A stretch of DNA of 64,000 nt from Methylobacterium terricola (GTDB lineage Bacteria > Pseudomonadota > Alphaproteobacteria > Rhizobiales > Beijerinckiaceae): positions 248,001 to 312,000 of the forward strand of contig NZ_VDDA01000005.1 of the NCBI RefSeq assembly GCF_006151805.1. The letters run 5' to 3'. The notes under the pieces were generated by a model, which had not been told where the DNA came from, searched no databases, and was given only the letters and a program-made list of their open reading frames with translations. Both the position numbers and the translations under genes were made by a program. Below, one piece after another: positions 35,194 to 44,660 of the stretch (the first letter of the stretch is position 1; every line of letters begins with the position of its first letter).

Positions 35194-36144
35194 TCACTTC
35201 ACGCCGAGGGTTTCGCGCAACGCCGGCAGGCCGGGCTTGCCGTCGAGGGTCTCGATGCCGGCGAGCCACGGTGCCCACGTCTCGGGGTTGGCCTTCAGCC
35301 ATTGCTCGGCGGCCTTGCCGGGTTCGAGCCCATCGGACAGGATCGACCCCATCACGATGTTCTCCGTCTTGAGGTCGAAGGTCAGGTTCTTGAAGAACCG
35401 GCCGAGATTCGGACACTCGGCGCCGTAGCCGGCGCGCAGGTTGGTGAAGATCTCGGCCCCGCCGTAATTCGGCCCGAACGTGGCGTCGCCGCCGGCGAGA
35501 TAGCGGATCGGGAAGCGGGTGTTCATCGGGTGGGGCTCCCAGCCGAGGAACAGGATCGGCTCCTTGCGCCGGATCGCCCTGTCCACCTGGGCGAGCATGC
35601 CCTGCTCGCTCGATTCGACGAGGTCGAAGTCGCCGAGGCCGTAGGCGTTGTCCTTGATGATCGCCAGGATCGTCCGGTTGCCGTCGTTGCCGGGCTCGAT
35701 TCCGTAGATCTTCGCCTTGAGCTGGCGGCGGAACCTGGCGATGTCGGAGAAGCTCTTGAGGCCGGCGTCGTAGAGGTAGTCCGGCACCGCGAACGTGTAC
35801 TTCGCCCCGGTCAGGTTCGGGCCGACGACCTCGATGGCCTGCGCCTCGAGATAGGGGTTCCGGTCGGCCGCCATGGTGGGCATCCAGTTGCCGAGGAAGA
35901 CGTCGATGGTCTTCGCCTTGAGCGAGGCGTAGGTCACCGGGACCGACAGGATCTGCGTCTTCGGGGCATAGCCGAGCCCGGCGAGGAGGCGGGAGGCGAG
36001 CGCCGTCGTGGCGGTGATGTCGGTCCAGCCCACATCGGCGAAGCGCACGACCTTGCAGGAGGCGGGATCCGCCCGGGCCGTGCCCGCACCGCACGAGACT
36101 CCCAACGCTGCACCGAGAAGGGCTCCGGTCGCCAAGCCGCGCAT
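35194..36144 (-). CDS. choX: Choline ABC transporter substrate-binding protein (ChoX-type)
   Basis: 316 residues. A signal peptide (MRGLATGALLGAALGVSCGA...ARA) precedes an OpuAC-type domain (VVRFADVGWTDITATTALA, DVFLGNWMPTM, FLGWEPHPMN). The aromatic-rich segments match quaternary-amine binding proteins. The ATG at 36144 follows AGGGGG; a longer frame starting inside the palindrome at 36204 lacks a signal peptide at its start. It is the first gene of the minus-strand choline operon. Confidence 0.93.
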   Translation of the reverse strand: MRGLATGALLGAALGVSCGAGTARADPASCKVVRFADVGWTDITATTALASRLLAGLGYAPKTQILSVPVTYASLKAKTIDVFLGNWMPTMAADRNPYLEAQAIEVVGPNLTGAKYTFAVPDYLYDAGLKSFSDIARFRRQLKAKIYGIEPGNDGNRTILAIIKDNAYGLGDFDLVESSEQGMLAQVDRAIRRKEPILFLGWEPHPMNTRFPIRYLAGGDATFGPNYGGAEIFTNLRAGYGAECPNLGRFFKNLTFDLKTENIVMGSILSDGLEPGKAAEQWLKANPETWAPWLAGIETLDGKPGLPALRETLGVK

Positions 36145-36185
36145 GACACCCCCTGCTGCCGAGACACGGCCTCGCCGCGCGTGGT

Positions 36186-36207
36186 CCGTTGAACAGTCAT
36201 TCAATAC
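36186..36207. promoter_or_regulatory. Candidate BetI operator 1
   Basis: CCGTTGAACAGTCATTCAAT contains TTGAA-N6-TTCAA, 42-60 bp upstream of choX. It shares the half-site CCGTTGAAC with the second palindrome near the divergent betI-like gene. TTGAA/TTCAA symmetry resembles published BetI sites (from memory, not checked). Confidence 0.5.
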
Positions 36208-36370
36208 ACCGTCATCCCGGATGTCACGCCCTTTTTTTCACCGATTATGCTGCCTTGCGCGCGTTTGTGCATCGTGCGTGAGCGCCGCGGCGCCAGAATG
36301 CTCTGGCTGCCCCAGGGTTTCAAACCGGCGGCCCGACGATCGGCGGCCCTGGCGGCATGGCGGGTCCCGG

Positions 36371-36394
36371 ACCGTTGAACGCCTGTTTAACGGT
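36371..36394. promoter_or_regulatory. Candidate BetI operator 2
   Basis: ACCGTTGAAC-GCCT-GTTTAACGGT is a 24-bp palindrome with one mismatched pair, 54 bp upstream of the betI-like start. The left arm repeats the CCGTTGAAC half of operator 1. Autoregulation plus control of the choline operon is the simplest reading. Confidence 0.55.
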
Positions 36395-36447
36395 GCAATC
36401 CTGGCCCGGCCGGGTGAACGCACCGGCATTCCGGCGTAAGGACGGCG

Positions 36448-38484
36448 ATGACCCAGGCGAACCTCCTGCAGGCCCCCGCGATGCAGACCTTCGAGGCGGC
36501 CCGCCGCCGCCACCTCGTCGAGGCGACGATCGAGACCCTCGCGGAGGTCGGCTTCAAGGCCGCCTCGCTCAGCGAGATCGCCCGTCGGGCGAACGTCTCG
36601 ACCGGCCTGTTCGCCCATTATTTCGGCGACAAGGACGGGCTCCTCGAGGCCACCCTGCGGTTCATGGCGGCGCGCCTCGCCGCGGCGACCGCCGGTCGGC
36701 TCGCGGCGTCCCGGAACGGGCGCGAGCGGCTCTACGCCGTGTGCGACGCCGCCCTGGCGGACGAGGAGTTCGACCGGCGCACGAGCGCGGTGTGGCTCGC
36801 CTTCTGGGGCCAGATGGCCCATTCGCAGCGCTACCAGCGCGTCCAGGCGATCTACCAGCGGCGGATGATCAGCAACCTGCGCCACGGGTTGCGGGGCCTG
36901 GTGCCCGAGGCGCGCGTCGCGCGCGACGCGACGATGATCGCCGCGATGATCGACGGCCTCTGGCTGCGCTCCCATGTTGCGCAGGCCACCAAGGCCTGCT
37001 CCCATGCCGCGACCGCGGCGCCGGGCGAGGCAGGGGCCGACGGGGCGGCCTTGCGCGCGGTCGTGCACGCCTTCATCGACGACCTGCTCGCCGGGCCGAG
37101 CCGGGCCGCCGCGCCCGCCCCGGGTGACCGGGACGCGGCCGCGCCCGAGGCCGTCCGGCATCGCAGCCCGGTCACCGGCGCGGAGATCGCCCGCTTCCTC
37201 CCCGCCCGGGAGGCCGAGATCCGCGGGGCCGTCGCCGGCGCCCGGGCCGGCCTCCGGTCGTGGCGGGCGGCCGGCGGGCCGGGCCGCGCGCCGATCCTGT
37301 CGCGCTGCGCCCAGCTCCTGCGGGCCGAAGGAGCGGACCTCGCGCGCCTGGAGGCCGGCGAGACGGGTCGTCCGGTCCGGCAGATCGCGGGCATCGACCT
37401 GCCGCAGGCGATCCGCCTGCTCGACCACGCCGCCGCGCTCGCCGAGGCGAATGCGGCGGTGCATGTCGAGCTCGGGCTGGGGCGGCTCGGCCGCCGGAGC
37501 CGGGAGGCTCTCGGCCTCGTCGCCGCGTCGGGGCACTGGAGCGCGGCCCTTCTCGGCCTCTGCGATCAGGCGGCCGCCCTGGCCTGCGGCAACGCCGTGC
37601 TCTACGCCGCCGATCCCGGCGCCACCCGGACGAGCGCGGCCGTCGCCGACCTGTTCGCCCGGGCGGGCCTGCCGGACGGGGCGCTCACCGTGCTGCGCGG
37701 CGACCGCGAGACCGCCCGCCTGCTGCGCGCCCATCCCGGCCTCGTGCCCGCGCCGTGCGAGGCCTGGGACGCCCTCGATCTCGGCGCCGGCCTCGGGGTG
37801 GACAAAACCGCCACGATCGTGCTGCCGGGCGCCGACGTCGATCGCGCCGCCGCGGCGGTCCTGCACGGGCACGGGACCTGGCTGCGCTCGACCTTTCCGA
37901 GCCAGACCCGCCTCCACGTCCATGCCGGGATGCGGGACGCCCTGCGCGACGCCCTTCGGGTGGCCGCCGCCGCGCTGCGCGTCGGCGACCCGCTGGATCC
38001 GGGCACCCAGATCGGACCGGCGCATTCCGCCGCCCAGGCCGCCGGGCTGGCGACCGCCCTGCGCGCCGACCTCGCGGCCGGGGCGGATCTGGTCGTCGGG
38101 GAAGCGGGGGCGGCTTCGTCCGCCGGGGCGCCCCCCCTCGTCCTCGATCTCTGCCGGGACGACATGGCCCTCGTGCGCGGGCACGGCTTCGCCCCGGTGG
38201 TGACCCTCGAGCCGTTCGAGGACGAGGCCGCCCTCGCCGCGCGGATCGGAGGCCCCGCGCTCCGGGCCGGGATCCTGGCGGGGGATCCCGAACGGGCCTG
38301 GAGGCTGGCGCTCGCCCTCGACGGCGCCTTCTGTGCCATCAATCCCCCCGGCATGTCCCGCGACGGCGCGGGGCCGCCGGGGACGTCCTCGGCCTTCGCC
38401 GACTGGTCGGTCGCCGTCCGGCCGGATCATGTCCCGTCGCGGATCGCACGGATCGTCGGTCCCGGGCGCTCGCCCGCGGCGTGA
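36448..38484 (+). CDS. BetI-like TetR repressor fused to a degenerate aldehyde dehydrogenase domain
   Basis: 678 residues. Residues ~15-215 match BetI (HTH: LVEATIETLAEVGFKAASL, ARRANVSTGLFAHYFGDKDG). Residues ~235-678 follow an aldehyde dehydrogenase fold but lack its chemistry. Against BetB, the nucleophile Cys is L479 (HGTWLRST), the general base Glu is D444 (LDLGAG), the oxyanion Asn is S365 (GHWSAA), and the FKPSE cofactor motif is YAADPG. The second half is therefore probably a ligand-sensing pseudo-enzyme, perhaps for betaine aldehyde (inference). AAGGA precedes the ATG. The gene is divergent from the choline operon across two palindromes. Confidence 0.9.
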   Translation: MTQANLLQAPAMQTFEAARRRHLVEATIETLAEVGFKAASLSEIARRANVSTGLFAHYFGDKDGLLEATLRFMAARLAAATAGRLAASRNGRERLYAVCDAALADEEFDRRTSAVWLAFWGQMAHSQRYQRVQAIYQRRMISNLRHGLRGLVPEARVARDATMIAAMIDGLWLRSHVAQATKACSHAATAAPGEAGADGAALRAVVHAFIDDLLAGPSRAAAPAPGDRDAAAPEAVRHRSPVTGAEIARFLPAREAEIRGAVAGARAGLRSWRAAGGPGRAPILSRCAQLLRAEGADLARLEAGETGRPVRQIAGIDLPQAIRLLDHAAALAEANAAVHVELGLGRLGRRSREALGLVAASGHWSAALLGLCDQAAALACGNAVLYAADPGATRTSAAVADLFARAGLPDGALTVLRGDRETARLLRAHPGLVPAPCEAWDALDLGAGLGVDKTATIVLPGADVDRAAAAVLHGHGTWLRSTFPSQTRLHVHAGMRDALRDALRVAAAALRVGDPLDPGTQIGPAHSAAQAAGLATALRADLAAGADLVVGEAGAASSAGAPPLVLDLCRDDMALVRGHGFAPVVTLEPFEDEAALAARIGGPALRAGILAGDPERAWRLALALDGAFCAINPPGMSRDGAGPPGTSSAFADWSVAVRPDHVPSRIARIVGPGRSPAA

Positions 38485-38535
38485 TCCCCCGGCGCTGCCG
38501 CCCTTCCCCGGGCGTCCGGCCCGAGGAGAATCCCG

Positions 38536-39420
38536 CTACGCTGCGCCGTCGGTGACGGCACGCCAGATCGGCCCCATCTTCCGGCGCCGGTCGCGCTTGC
38601 GGCGGCAGAGCCGGATCTCGACCGTGATGTCGTCGTCCGGCGCCTCGACGCGCACCAGCCGTCCGCCGGCCAGCTCGCCCGTCACGAGGGCGGCCGGCAG
38701 CCACGCGATGCCGTGTCCCTGCAGGGCGCCGTCCAGCAGGGTCTCGGCCATGTCCGCCTCGAAGGCCGCATCGAGCTGCTGGGAGAGGCCGCGCTGCGTC
38801 AGGGCCCGGGCGACGACCCGGCCGAGCGCCATGGTCTCGCTGTACTTGAGGAAGGGCGAGCGGGTGCCGGCCTCCAGCCCGAAGGCCGGCCCGCACGATC
38901 CGCGCACGGCGATCAGCGTCTCGGCGCCGACGACCCGGCTCTCGAACAGGGTGTGATCGATCTCGACCGCCGGTCCCGCGTAGCACAGCACCAGATCCGC
39001 GGTCTCGTCGGCGAGCATGATCATCGCATCGTGCACGGAGCCCGTGACCAGCCGCAGCGGAACGGCAGGGCGCAGCGGCGCGATCGCGGCGCGGACGTTC
39101 GAGAAGAAGGTGCGTGCCAGCGTACGCCCGGTCGCGATCGTGAGGATGTCGTCGTCGCGCGTATGACGGCGGCGCAGCTCCGCCCGGATCGCCGCAAGGT
39201 CGGAACAGACCGTTCGGGCGACATCGAGCAGGTCCTCCCCCGCCGGCGTCAGCGCGGCCGGAAAGGAGCCGCGGTCGATCAGGGGCACGCCCACCCACCC
39301 TTCCAGGGCCCTGATGCGCCGGCCGAAGGCCGGGTGGGTGACGTTGCGCATCTCGGCGGCCTTAGTGAAGCTGCGCGTCGCCGCGTAGGCGACGAAATCC
39401 TCCAACCATTTCAGCTGCAT
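38536..39420 (-). CDS. LysR-family transcriptional regulator
   Basis: 294 residues. The N-terminal HTH (WLEDFVAYAATRSFTKAAE, then HPAFGRRIRALEGWVG) is followed by an effector domain. MQLKW at 39420 is the usual LysR start; an ATG four codons earlier is possible. It is divergent from the MmgE/PrpD gene with 174 bp between, where two palindromes 21 bp apart lie. It probably controls the PrpD-ABC-amidohydrolase cluster; the effector is unknown. Confidence 0.92.
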   Translation of the reverse strand: MQLKWLEDFVAYAATRSFTKAAEMRNVTHPAFGRRIRALEGWVGVPLIDRGSFPAALTPAGEDLLDVARTVCSDLAAIRAELRRRHTRDDDILTIATGRTLARTFFSNVRAAIAPLRPAVPLRLVTGSVHDAMIMLADETADLVLCYAGPAVEIDHTLFESRVVGAETLIAVRGSCGPAFGLEAGTRSPFLKYSETMALGRVVARALTQRGLSQQLDAAFEADMAETLLDGALQGHGIAWLPAALVTGELAGGRLVRVEAPDDDITVEIRLCRRKRDRRRKMGPIWRAVTDGAA

Positions 39421-39453
39421 GTGCCGCCCCATCGGTCCTGCCGGCCCGATCCG

Positions 39454-39486
39454 TGCCGAATCGGCACCGACTTTTGCCGAGTTGGC
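39454..39486. promoter_or_regulatory. Paired palindromes TGCCGA-N-T(C/T)GGC, candidate LysR operator
   Basis: TGCCGA-A-TCGGCA at 39454-39466 is a perfect palindrome. TGCCGA-G-TTGGC repeats it at 39475-39486. Their starts are 21 bp apart, two helical turns, so a tetrameric regulator could contact both on one face. They lie between the divergent LysR and PrpD genes. Confidence 0.55.
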
Positions 39487-39594
39487 GCACGCGGGCCAGC
39501 GCGATGAGCGTGTAGCCTCCACGATGGTCTCCCGCCCGCGCCGCGACGGATCCAGGGCGATCTCCGACCACACGAACGACCGGACATCCGCATC

Positions 39595-41094
39595 ATGACG
39601 CCCCTGCCAGCCGGTGCCGATCGCCCCCTGTGCTCCGCCCTGGCCGAATGGAGCGTGGGCTTGCGCGCGGACGCCCTGACGCCCGTCGCGCGCGCGCGGG
39701 CCCGGGACGCGATCATCGACGTGCTCGGCTGCATCCATGCCGGCGCCCGGACCGGGACCGTGCGGACGGTGGCGGTTTCGCAGGCCGGCGCAGGCCGCGG
39801 CCCGGCGCGCGCCATCGGTCTCGACCTCGGCTATCCGGCGGCGAGCGCCGCGCTGATCAACGGGACGGCGGCCCACGTCCTCGATTACGACGACAACTTC
39901 TTTCCGGCCATCACCCATGCCAGCGCCGTTCTGGTCCCGGCCCTGCTGGCCCTCGGCGACGAGCGCGGAAGCCCGATGGAGGCGGTGCTCCTGGCCTACG
40001 TCGCCGGCCTCGAGATCCAGGCGCGCCTCGGATTGCGCGCCAATCCCGGCCACTACGAGGCCGGCTGGCACGCGACGTCCACCCTCGGGACCATCGGGGC
40101 GGCCGGCGCCTGCGCGAAGCTCCTCGGCCTCGACGTCGGCGAGACCGCCAACGCCCTGAGCCTCGCCGCGAGCCTCGCCGGCGGGAGCAAGCTCCAGTTC
40201 GGCACCTCGGCGAAGCCGGCCCATGCGGGCTTCGCCGCCATGCACGGGGTCCTCGCCGCGACCCTCGCCGCCGCGGGGCTGGACGGGTGCCACGGCATCT
40301 TCGAGGGCCCGTGGGGCTTCCTGGCCCACCATGCCGGCGACGGCCCCGGGCCGGCGGAGGACCCGTCCGCGGACGGGCTGGCGATCGAGCGCTACGGGCT
40401 CGTGGCGAAGCTGTACCCGTCGTGCATGTCGAGCCATCTCGGCATCGACGGGATCCTGGCGCTGCACGGCGAGGCCGCCATCGACCCCGCCGACGTCGCG
40501 GGGATCCACATCGAGATGCCCGACTTCATGATCCGGAACCTGCGCTTCACGGAGCCCGCCGACGGCACCGAGGCGAAGTTCAGCATGAACCACTGCGCCG
40601 CGATCGCGGTGATCGAGGGCGCGCCACGCATCGCCCACTTCACGGATGCCTGTGCTCACCGGGCGGACCTGCGCGCCATCGGCCGCACCGTCACGATGGC
40701 GCCCCGCCGGCCCGACCGCAGCCTGCCCTGGGGCGGCGATGCCCGCGTGGCGATCAGGACCCGTTCGGGATCGCGCCGCGAGGTCGTCGTCCGGCATCCC
40801 AAGGGCTCGATCGGAAACCCCCTGTCGGACGCGGAGGCGCTCGCCAAGTTCCGCGATTGCTGCGCCATGAACCTCGATCCGGACGCCGTCGCCGCGGTGG
40901 AAGAGCAGGTGTTCGGCGACTGGAGCCGCCTGGATGTCGCGCAGGTCACGCGCGGCTTCCTCCACGCGGGAGGCGGGTCCGGCCCCGGGGAGCAAGCACT
41001 GACACCTGCGCGACCGTCCGTCGATGTCGATCTTGGCGCGGAGCTTGCTCCCGGCGCTGGCATGGTAGCTCCCGATCGCCCCCGAGAGATCTGA
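39595..41094 (+). CDS. MmgE/PrpD family protein
   Basis: 499 residues. Family signatures are INGTAAHVLDYDDNF, GWHATSTLGTIGAAGACAKLLGL, FGTSAKPAHAGFAA and KLYPSCMSSHLGIDG. Known members include 2-methylcitrate dehydratase and cis-aconitate decarboxylase; many act on other substrates, and no methylcitrate genes are near. The last ~40 residues are a Gly/Pro-rich extension. It starts the plus-strand catabolic cluster, 86 bp before the peptide-type binding protein. Confidence 0.92.
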   Translation: MTPLPAGADRPLCSALAEWSVGLRADALTPVARARARDAIIDVLGCIHAGARTGTVRTVAVSQAGAGRGPARAIGLDLGYPAASAALINGTAAHVLDYDDNFFPAITHASAVLVPALLALGDERGSPMEAVLLAYVAGLEIQARLGLRANPGHYEAGWHATSTLGTIGAAGACAKLLGLDVGETANALSLAASLAGGSKLQFGTSAKPAHAGFAAMHGVLAATLAAAGLDGCHGIFEGPWGFLAHHAGDGPGPAEDPSADGLAIERYGLVAKLYPSCMSSHLGIDGILALHGEAAIDPADVAGIHIEMPDFMIRNLRFTEPADGTEAKFSMNHCAAIAVIEGAPRIAHFTDACAHRADLRAIGRTVTMAPRRPDRSLPWGGDARVAIRTRSGSRREVVVRHPKGSIGNPLSDAEALAKFRDCCAMNLDPDAVAAVEEQVFGDWSRLDVAQVTRGFLHAGGGSGPGEQALTPARPSVDVDLGAELAPGAGMVAPDRPREI

Positions 41095-41180
41095 CCTGAG
41101 ACGAACCCTGCGGGAGCGCCGGCTCCTCAGCGGCGTGAAGACGGCTCGCGACTGACAGACCAACGGTAAGGACACGCGTC

Positions 41181-42773
41181 ATGGATCGCAGGACATTTCT
41201 GAAAGGCTCGGCCGCCCTCGGCGCGGCCGGCATGGCGCCCGGTCTCGCCGCCCCGGCTCTCGCGCAGCCGGCCAAGGTGCTGCGCTTCGTGCCGCAGGCC
41301 AACCTCGCGAATTTCGACCCGATCTGGGGGACGCAATACGTCGTCCGCAACGCCGCCGCCATGGTCTGGGACCTGCTCTACGGCGTCGACGAGCAGCTGA
41401 AGCCCCAGCGCCAGATGGTCGAATCGGAGGAGGTCACCGCCGACGGCCTGACCTGGACCTTCCGCCTGCGGCCCGGCCTCAAGTTCCATGACGGCGAGCC
41501 GGTGCTGTCGAAGGACGTGGTGGCGAGCCTCACCCGCTGGATGGCCCGCGACCCGTTGGGCCTGATGATCCGGGCGGTGCAGACCGAGCTGGTGCCGGTC
41601 GACGACCGCACCTTCCGCTGGCAGCTCAAGAAGCCGTTCCCCAAGCTCCTGCTGGCGCTCGGCAAGACGAACGCGCCGTGCGCCTTCATCATGCCGGAGC
41701 GGATCGCCAAGACCGACCCGTTCACCCAGATCACCGAGTATGTCGGCTCGGGCCCGATGAAGTTCGCCCGCGCCGAATGGGTGCCGGGCGCCCGCGCGGT
41801 CTTCGAGAAGTTCGCCGATTACAAGCCCCGCGACGAGCCGTCCTCCTGGCTCGCCGGCGGCAAGCGGATGCTGGTCGACCGGATCGAGTGGGTGATCATG
41901 CCCGATCCGGCCACCGCCTCGGCGGCGCTCCAGAACGGCGAGGTCGATTGGTGGGAGAACCCGATTCCGGACCTCATCCCGCTCCTGCGCAAGAACGCCA
42001 ACATCAACGTCGACATCGCCGATCCCCTCGGCAATATCGGCTCCTTCCGGATGAACCACCTGCATCCGCCCTTCGACAACCCGAAGATCCGCCAGGCCGT
42101 GCTCGTGGGCATGAGCCAGGAAGACTACATGCGGGCGCTGATCGGCGACGACGACAAGCTGTGGAAGCCGCTGCCCGGCTTCTTCACCCCGGGCACCCCG
42201 CTCTACAGCGAGGCGGGCGGCCAGCATATCGGCAAGGGCAACATCGCGGCGGCCAAGAAGCTGCTGGCGGAGGCCGGCTACAAGGGCGAGAAGGTGGTCT
42301 GCGTGGTGGCGCAGGACCAGCCGATCACCAAGAACATGGGCGACGTGACCGCCGACCTGCTCAAGCAGATGGGCATGAACGTCGATTTCGTCGCCACCGA
42401 CTGGGGCACGGTCGGCACCCGCCGCGCCTCGAAGGCGCCGCCGTCGCAGGGCGGCTGGAGCATGTTCCACACCTGGCACGCGGGCGCCGACTGCATCAAC
42501 CCGGCGGGCTATCCGGGGATTCGGGCCAACGGCGACAAGGCCTGGTTCGGCTGGCCCGACGTGCCGCCGGTCGAGGCGGCCATCACCGAGTGGTTCGACG
42601 CGGCCGATCTGGCGGCCGAGAAGGCGGCGATCGACAAGGTGAACGCCGCGGCGGTCGCGGGCGGCGTCTACGTGCCGACCGGCTACTTCCTCGGCTACCA
42701 GGCCTGGCGCAAGAACGTGACCGGCGTGACCAAGGGGCCGCTGACCTTCGCCTGGGGCGTGTCCAAGGCCTGA
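41181..42773 (+). CDS. Peptide/opine-type ABC transporter substrate-binding protein (family 5)
   Basis: 530 residues. A Tat-like signal (DRRTFLKGSAALGAAGMAPG) precedes an SBP_bac_5 domain (LRFVPQANLANFDPIWGT, TADGLTWTFRLRPGLKFHDGEPV). It would capture a peptide or acylated amino acid in the periplasm. It is the first of five transporter genes, followed closely by two permeases and two ATPases. Confidence 0.94.
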   Translation: MDRRTFLKGSAALGAAGMAPGLAAPALAQPAKVLRFVPQANLANFDPIWGTQYVVRNAAAMVWDLLYGVDEQLKPQRQMVESEEVTADGLTWTFRLRPGLKFHDGEPVLSKDVVASLTRWMARDPLGLMIRAVQTELVPVDDRTFRWQLKKPFPKLLLALGKTNAPCAFIMPERIAKTDPFTQITEYVGSGPMKFARAEWVPGARAVFEKFADYKPRDEPSSWLAGGKRMLVDRIEWVIMPDPATASAALQNGEVDWWENPIPDLIPLLRKNANINVDIADPLGNIGSFRMNHLHPPFDNPKIRQAVLVGMSQEDYMRALIGDDDKLWKPLPGFFTPGTPLYSEAGGQHIGKGNIAAAKKLLAEAGYKGEKVVCVVAQDQPITKNMGDVTADLLKQMGMNVDFVATDWGTVGTRRASKAPPSQGGWSMFHTWHAGADCINPAGYPGIRANGDKAWFGWPDVPPVEAAITEWFDAADLAAEKAAIDKVNAAAVAGGVYVPTGYFLGYQAWRKNVTGVTKGPLTFAWGVSKA

Positions 42774-42783
42774 GGATCGTTCG

Positions 42784-43725
42784 GTGTTCGGCTTCCTCGT
42801 CAAGCGTATCCTCGCCGTCATCCCCGTGATGGCGGTGGTCGGGCTGTTCGTGTTCAGCCTGCTCTCGCTGGCCCCCGGCGACCCGGCGGCCCTCATCGCC
42901 GGCGACCAGGCCTCGCCGGCCGATATCGAGCGCATCCGCGCCTCGCTCGGCCTCGACCGGCCGTTCCTGATCCGCTTCGGCGAGTGGGGCTGGCGCATCC
43001 TGCACGGGGATCTCGGCACCTCGCTCTTCACCAACATGCCGGTCACCACCATGATCGGGCAGCGGGTGCAGCCGACCGTGTCGCTGATGCTGGTCACGCT
43101 GATCCTTGCGGTCCTCGTCGCGGTGCCGCTCGGCGTCGTCGCGGCCTGGAAGGCGGGGCGGCTCCTCGATCGGCTGGTGATGGGGGCGGCGGTGCTCGGC
43201 TTCTCGGTGCCGGTCTTCGTCATCGGCTACCTGCTCGCCTACGTCTTCGCCCTCGAGCTCGGCTGGCTGCCGGCCCAAGGGTACACGCCGATCGAGCAGG
43301 GCGTCGGATCCTGGTTCGCCAGCCTCGTCCTGCCGTCGCTGACGCTCGGCCTCGTCTACATCGCGCTGATCGCCCGGGTGACCCGGGCGACGATGCTCGA
43401 CGTGCTGAGCCAAGATTACGTGCGCACCGCCCGGGCCAAGGGCGTGGCGCAGGGTGGGGTGCTGTTCGTGCACGCCCTCAAGAACGCCGCGGTACCGATC
43501 GTCACGGTGATCGGCATCGGCATCGCGCTGCTCATCGGCGGCGCCGTCGTCACCGAGACGGTGTTCGCGATCCCCGGCCTCGGCCGCCTCACCGTCGATG
43601 CGATCCTGCGGCGCGACTACCCGGTGATCCAGGGCGTCGTGCTGCTGTTCAGCTTCACCTACGTGCTGGTCAATCTCGCGATCGACCTCCTCTACACCCT
43701 CATCGACCCGAGGATCCGCTATTGA
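42784..43725 (+). CDS. Peptide-type ABC transporter permease (DppB-like)
   Basis: 313 residues from a GTG start behind GAGGA, 10 bp after the binding protein. Six membrane segments carry the DppB signatures [13 protein letters not shown] and [11 protein letters not shown]. Its stop codon is shared with the TTG start of the next gene. Confidence 0.94.
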   Translation: MFGFLVKRILAVIPVMAVVGLFVFSLLSLAPGDPAALIAGDQASPADIERIRASLGLDRPFLIRFGEWGWRILHGDLGTSLFTNMPVTTMIGQRVQPTVSLMLVTLILAVLVAVPLGVVAAWKAGRLLDRLVMGAAVLGFSVPVFVIGYLLAYVFALELGWLPAQGYTPIEQGVGSWFASLVLPSLTLGLVYIALIARVTRATMLDVLSQDYVRTARAKGVAQGGVLFVHALKNAAVPIVTVIGIGIALLIGGAVVTETVFAIPGLGRLTVDAILRRDYPVIQGVVLLFSFTYVLVNLAIDLLYTLIDPRIRY

Positions 43726-44660
43726 GCGCCGCCCATCCCCTGGCGGGTGAATCCCTGGGAGGCGAGGCGCCCCCGGGCCTCGCCGTCGCCCGGCCGCTGC
43801 CCGACCTCTACCCGCCGCGCAAGGCCTATGGCCGGATCCGCCGCACCTGGCGGCGCCACCCGACCATCGTGATCGGCGGCATCATCCTGCTGATCGTCGC
43901 CCTGATGGCGATCCTCGCGCCCTATCTCGGCACCGTCGACCCGACGGCGATCGCGCCCTCCCGCCGCACGCGGGTGCCGTCGGCGCAGTACTGGTTCGGC
44001 ACCGACATGCTCGGCCGCGACCTCTATTCCCGCGTCGTCTACGGCGCCCGGGTCTCGCTCCTCGTCGGCTTCGCGGTGGCCTTCTTCGCCTCGATCGCCG
44101 GGCTCGTCGTCGGCCTCGTCTCCGGCATGGTACGCTGGGCCGACAGCATCATCATGCGGATCGTCGACGGCCTGATGTCGATCCCGCCGATCCTGCTCGC
44201 CATCGCCCTGATGGCGCTGACAAGAGGCTCGATCGAGAACGTGATCCTGGCGATCACCGTGGCGGAGATCCCCCGCGTCGCCCGGCTGGTGCGCGGCGTC
44301 GTCCTGTCGCTGCGCGAGCAGCCCTATGTCGAGGCGGCGGTGACCACCGGCACCCGCATGCCGACGATCATCTGGCGCCACATCCTGCCCAACACCCTCG
44401 CGCCGATGACCGTGCAGGCGACCTATATCTGCGCCTCGGCGATGATCGCGGAATCGATCCTGTCGTTCATCGGGGCCGGCGTGCCGCCCTCGACCCCGTC
44501 CTGGGGCAACATCATGGCCGAGGGCCGGGCGCTCTGGCAGGTGAAGTTCTACATCATCCTGTTCCCGGCGATCTTCCTGTCGCTCACCGTGCTCGCCGTG
44601 AACCTCGTCGGCGACGGGTTGCGCGATGCCCTCGACCCGCGGATGGCGAAAGATGCCTGA
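43722..44660 (+). CDS. Peptide-type ABC transporter permease (DppC-like), TTG start
   Basis: 312 residues. The best start is TTG at 43722, overlapping the dppB-like stop as TTGA with GAGGA upstream; no other start occurs before the first membrane segment (~45-65). DppC signatures include [22 protein letters not shown] (in part) and [21 protein letters not shown]. It pairs with the DppB-like permease and overlaps the next gene by 8 bp. Confidence 0.92.
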   Translation: MSAAHPLAGESLGGEAPPGLAVARPLPDLYPPRKAYGRIRRTWRRHPTIVIGGIILLIVALMAILAPYLGTVDPTAIAPSRRTRVPSAQYWFGTDMLGRDLYSRVVYGARVSLLVGFAVAFFASIAGLVVGLVSGMVRWADSIIMRIVDGLMSIPPILLAIALMALTRGSIENVILAITVAEIPRVARLVRGVVLSLREQPYVEAAVTTGTRMPTIIWRHILPNTLAPMTVQATYICASAMIAESILSFIGAGVPPSTPSWGNIMAEGRALWQVKFYIILFPAIFLSLTVLAVNLVGDGLRDALDPRMAKDA

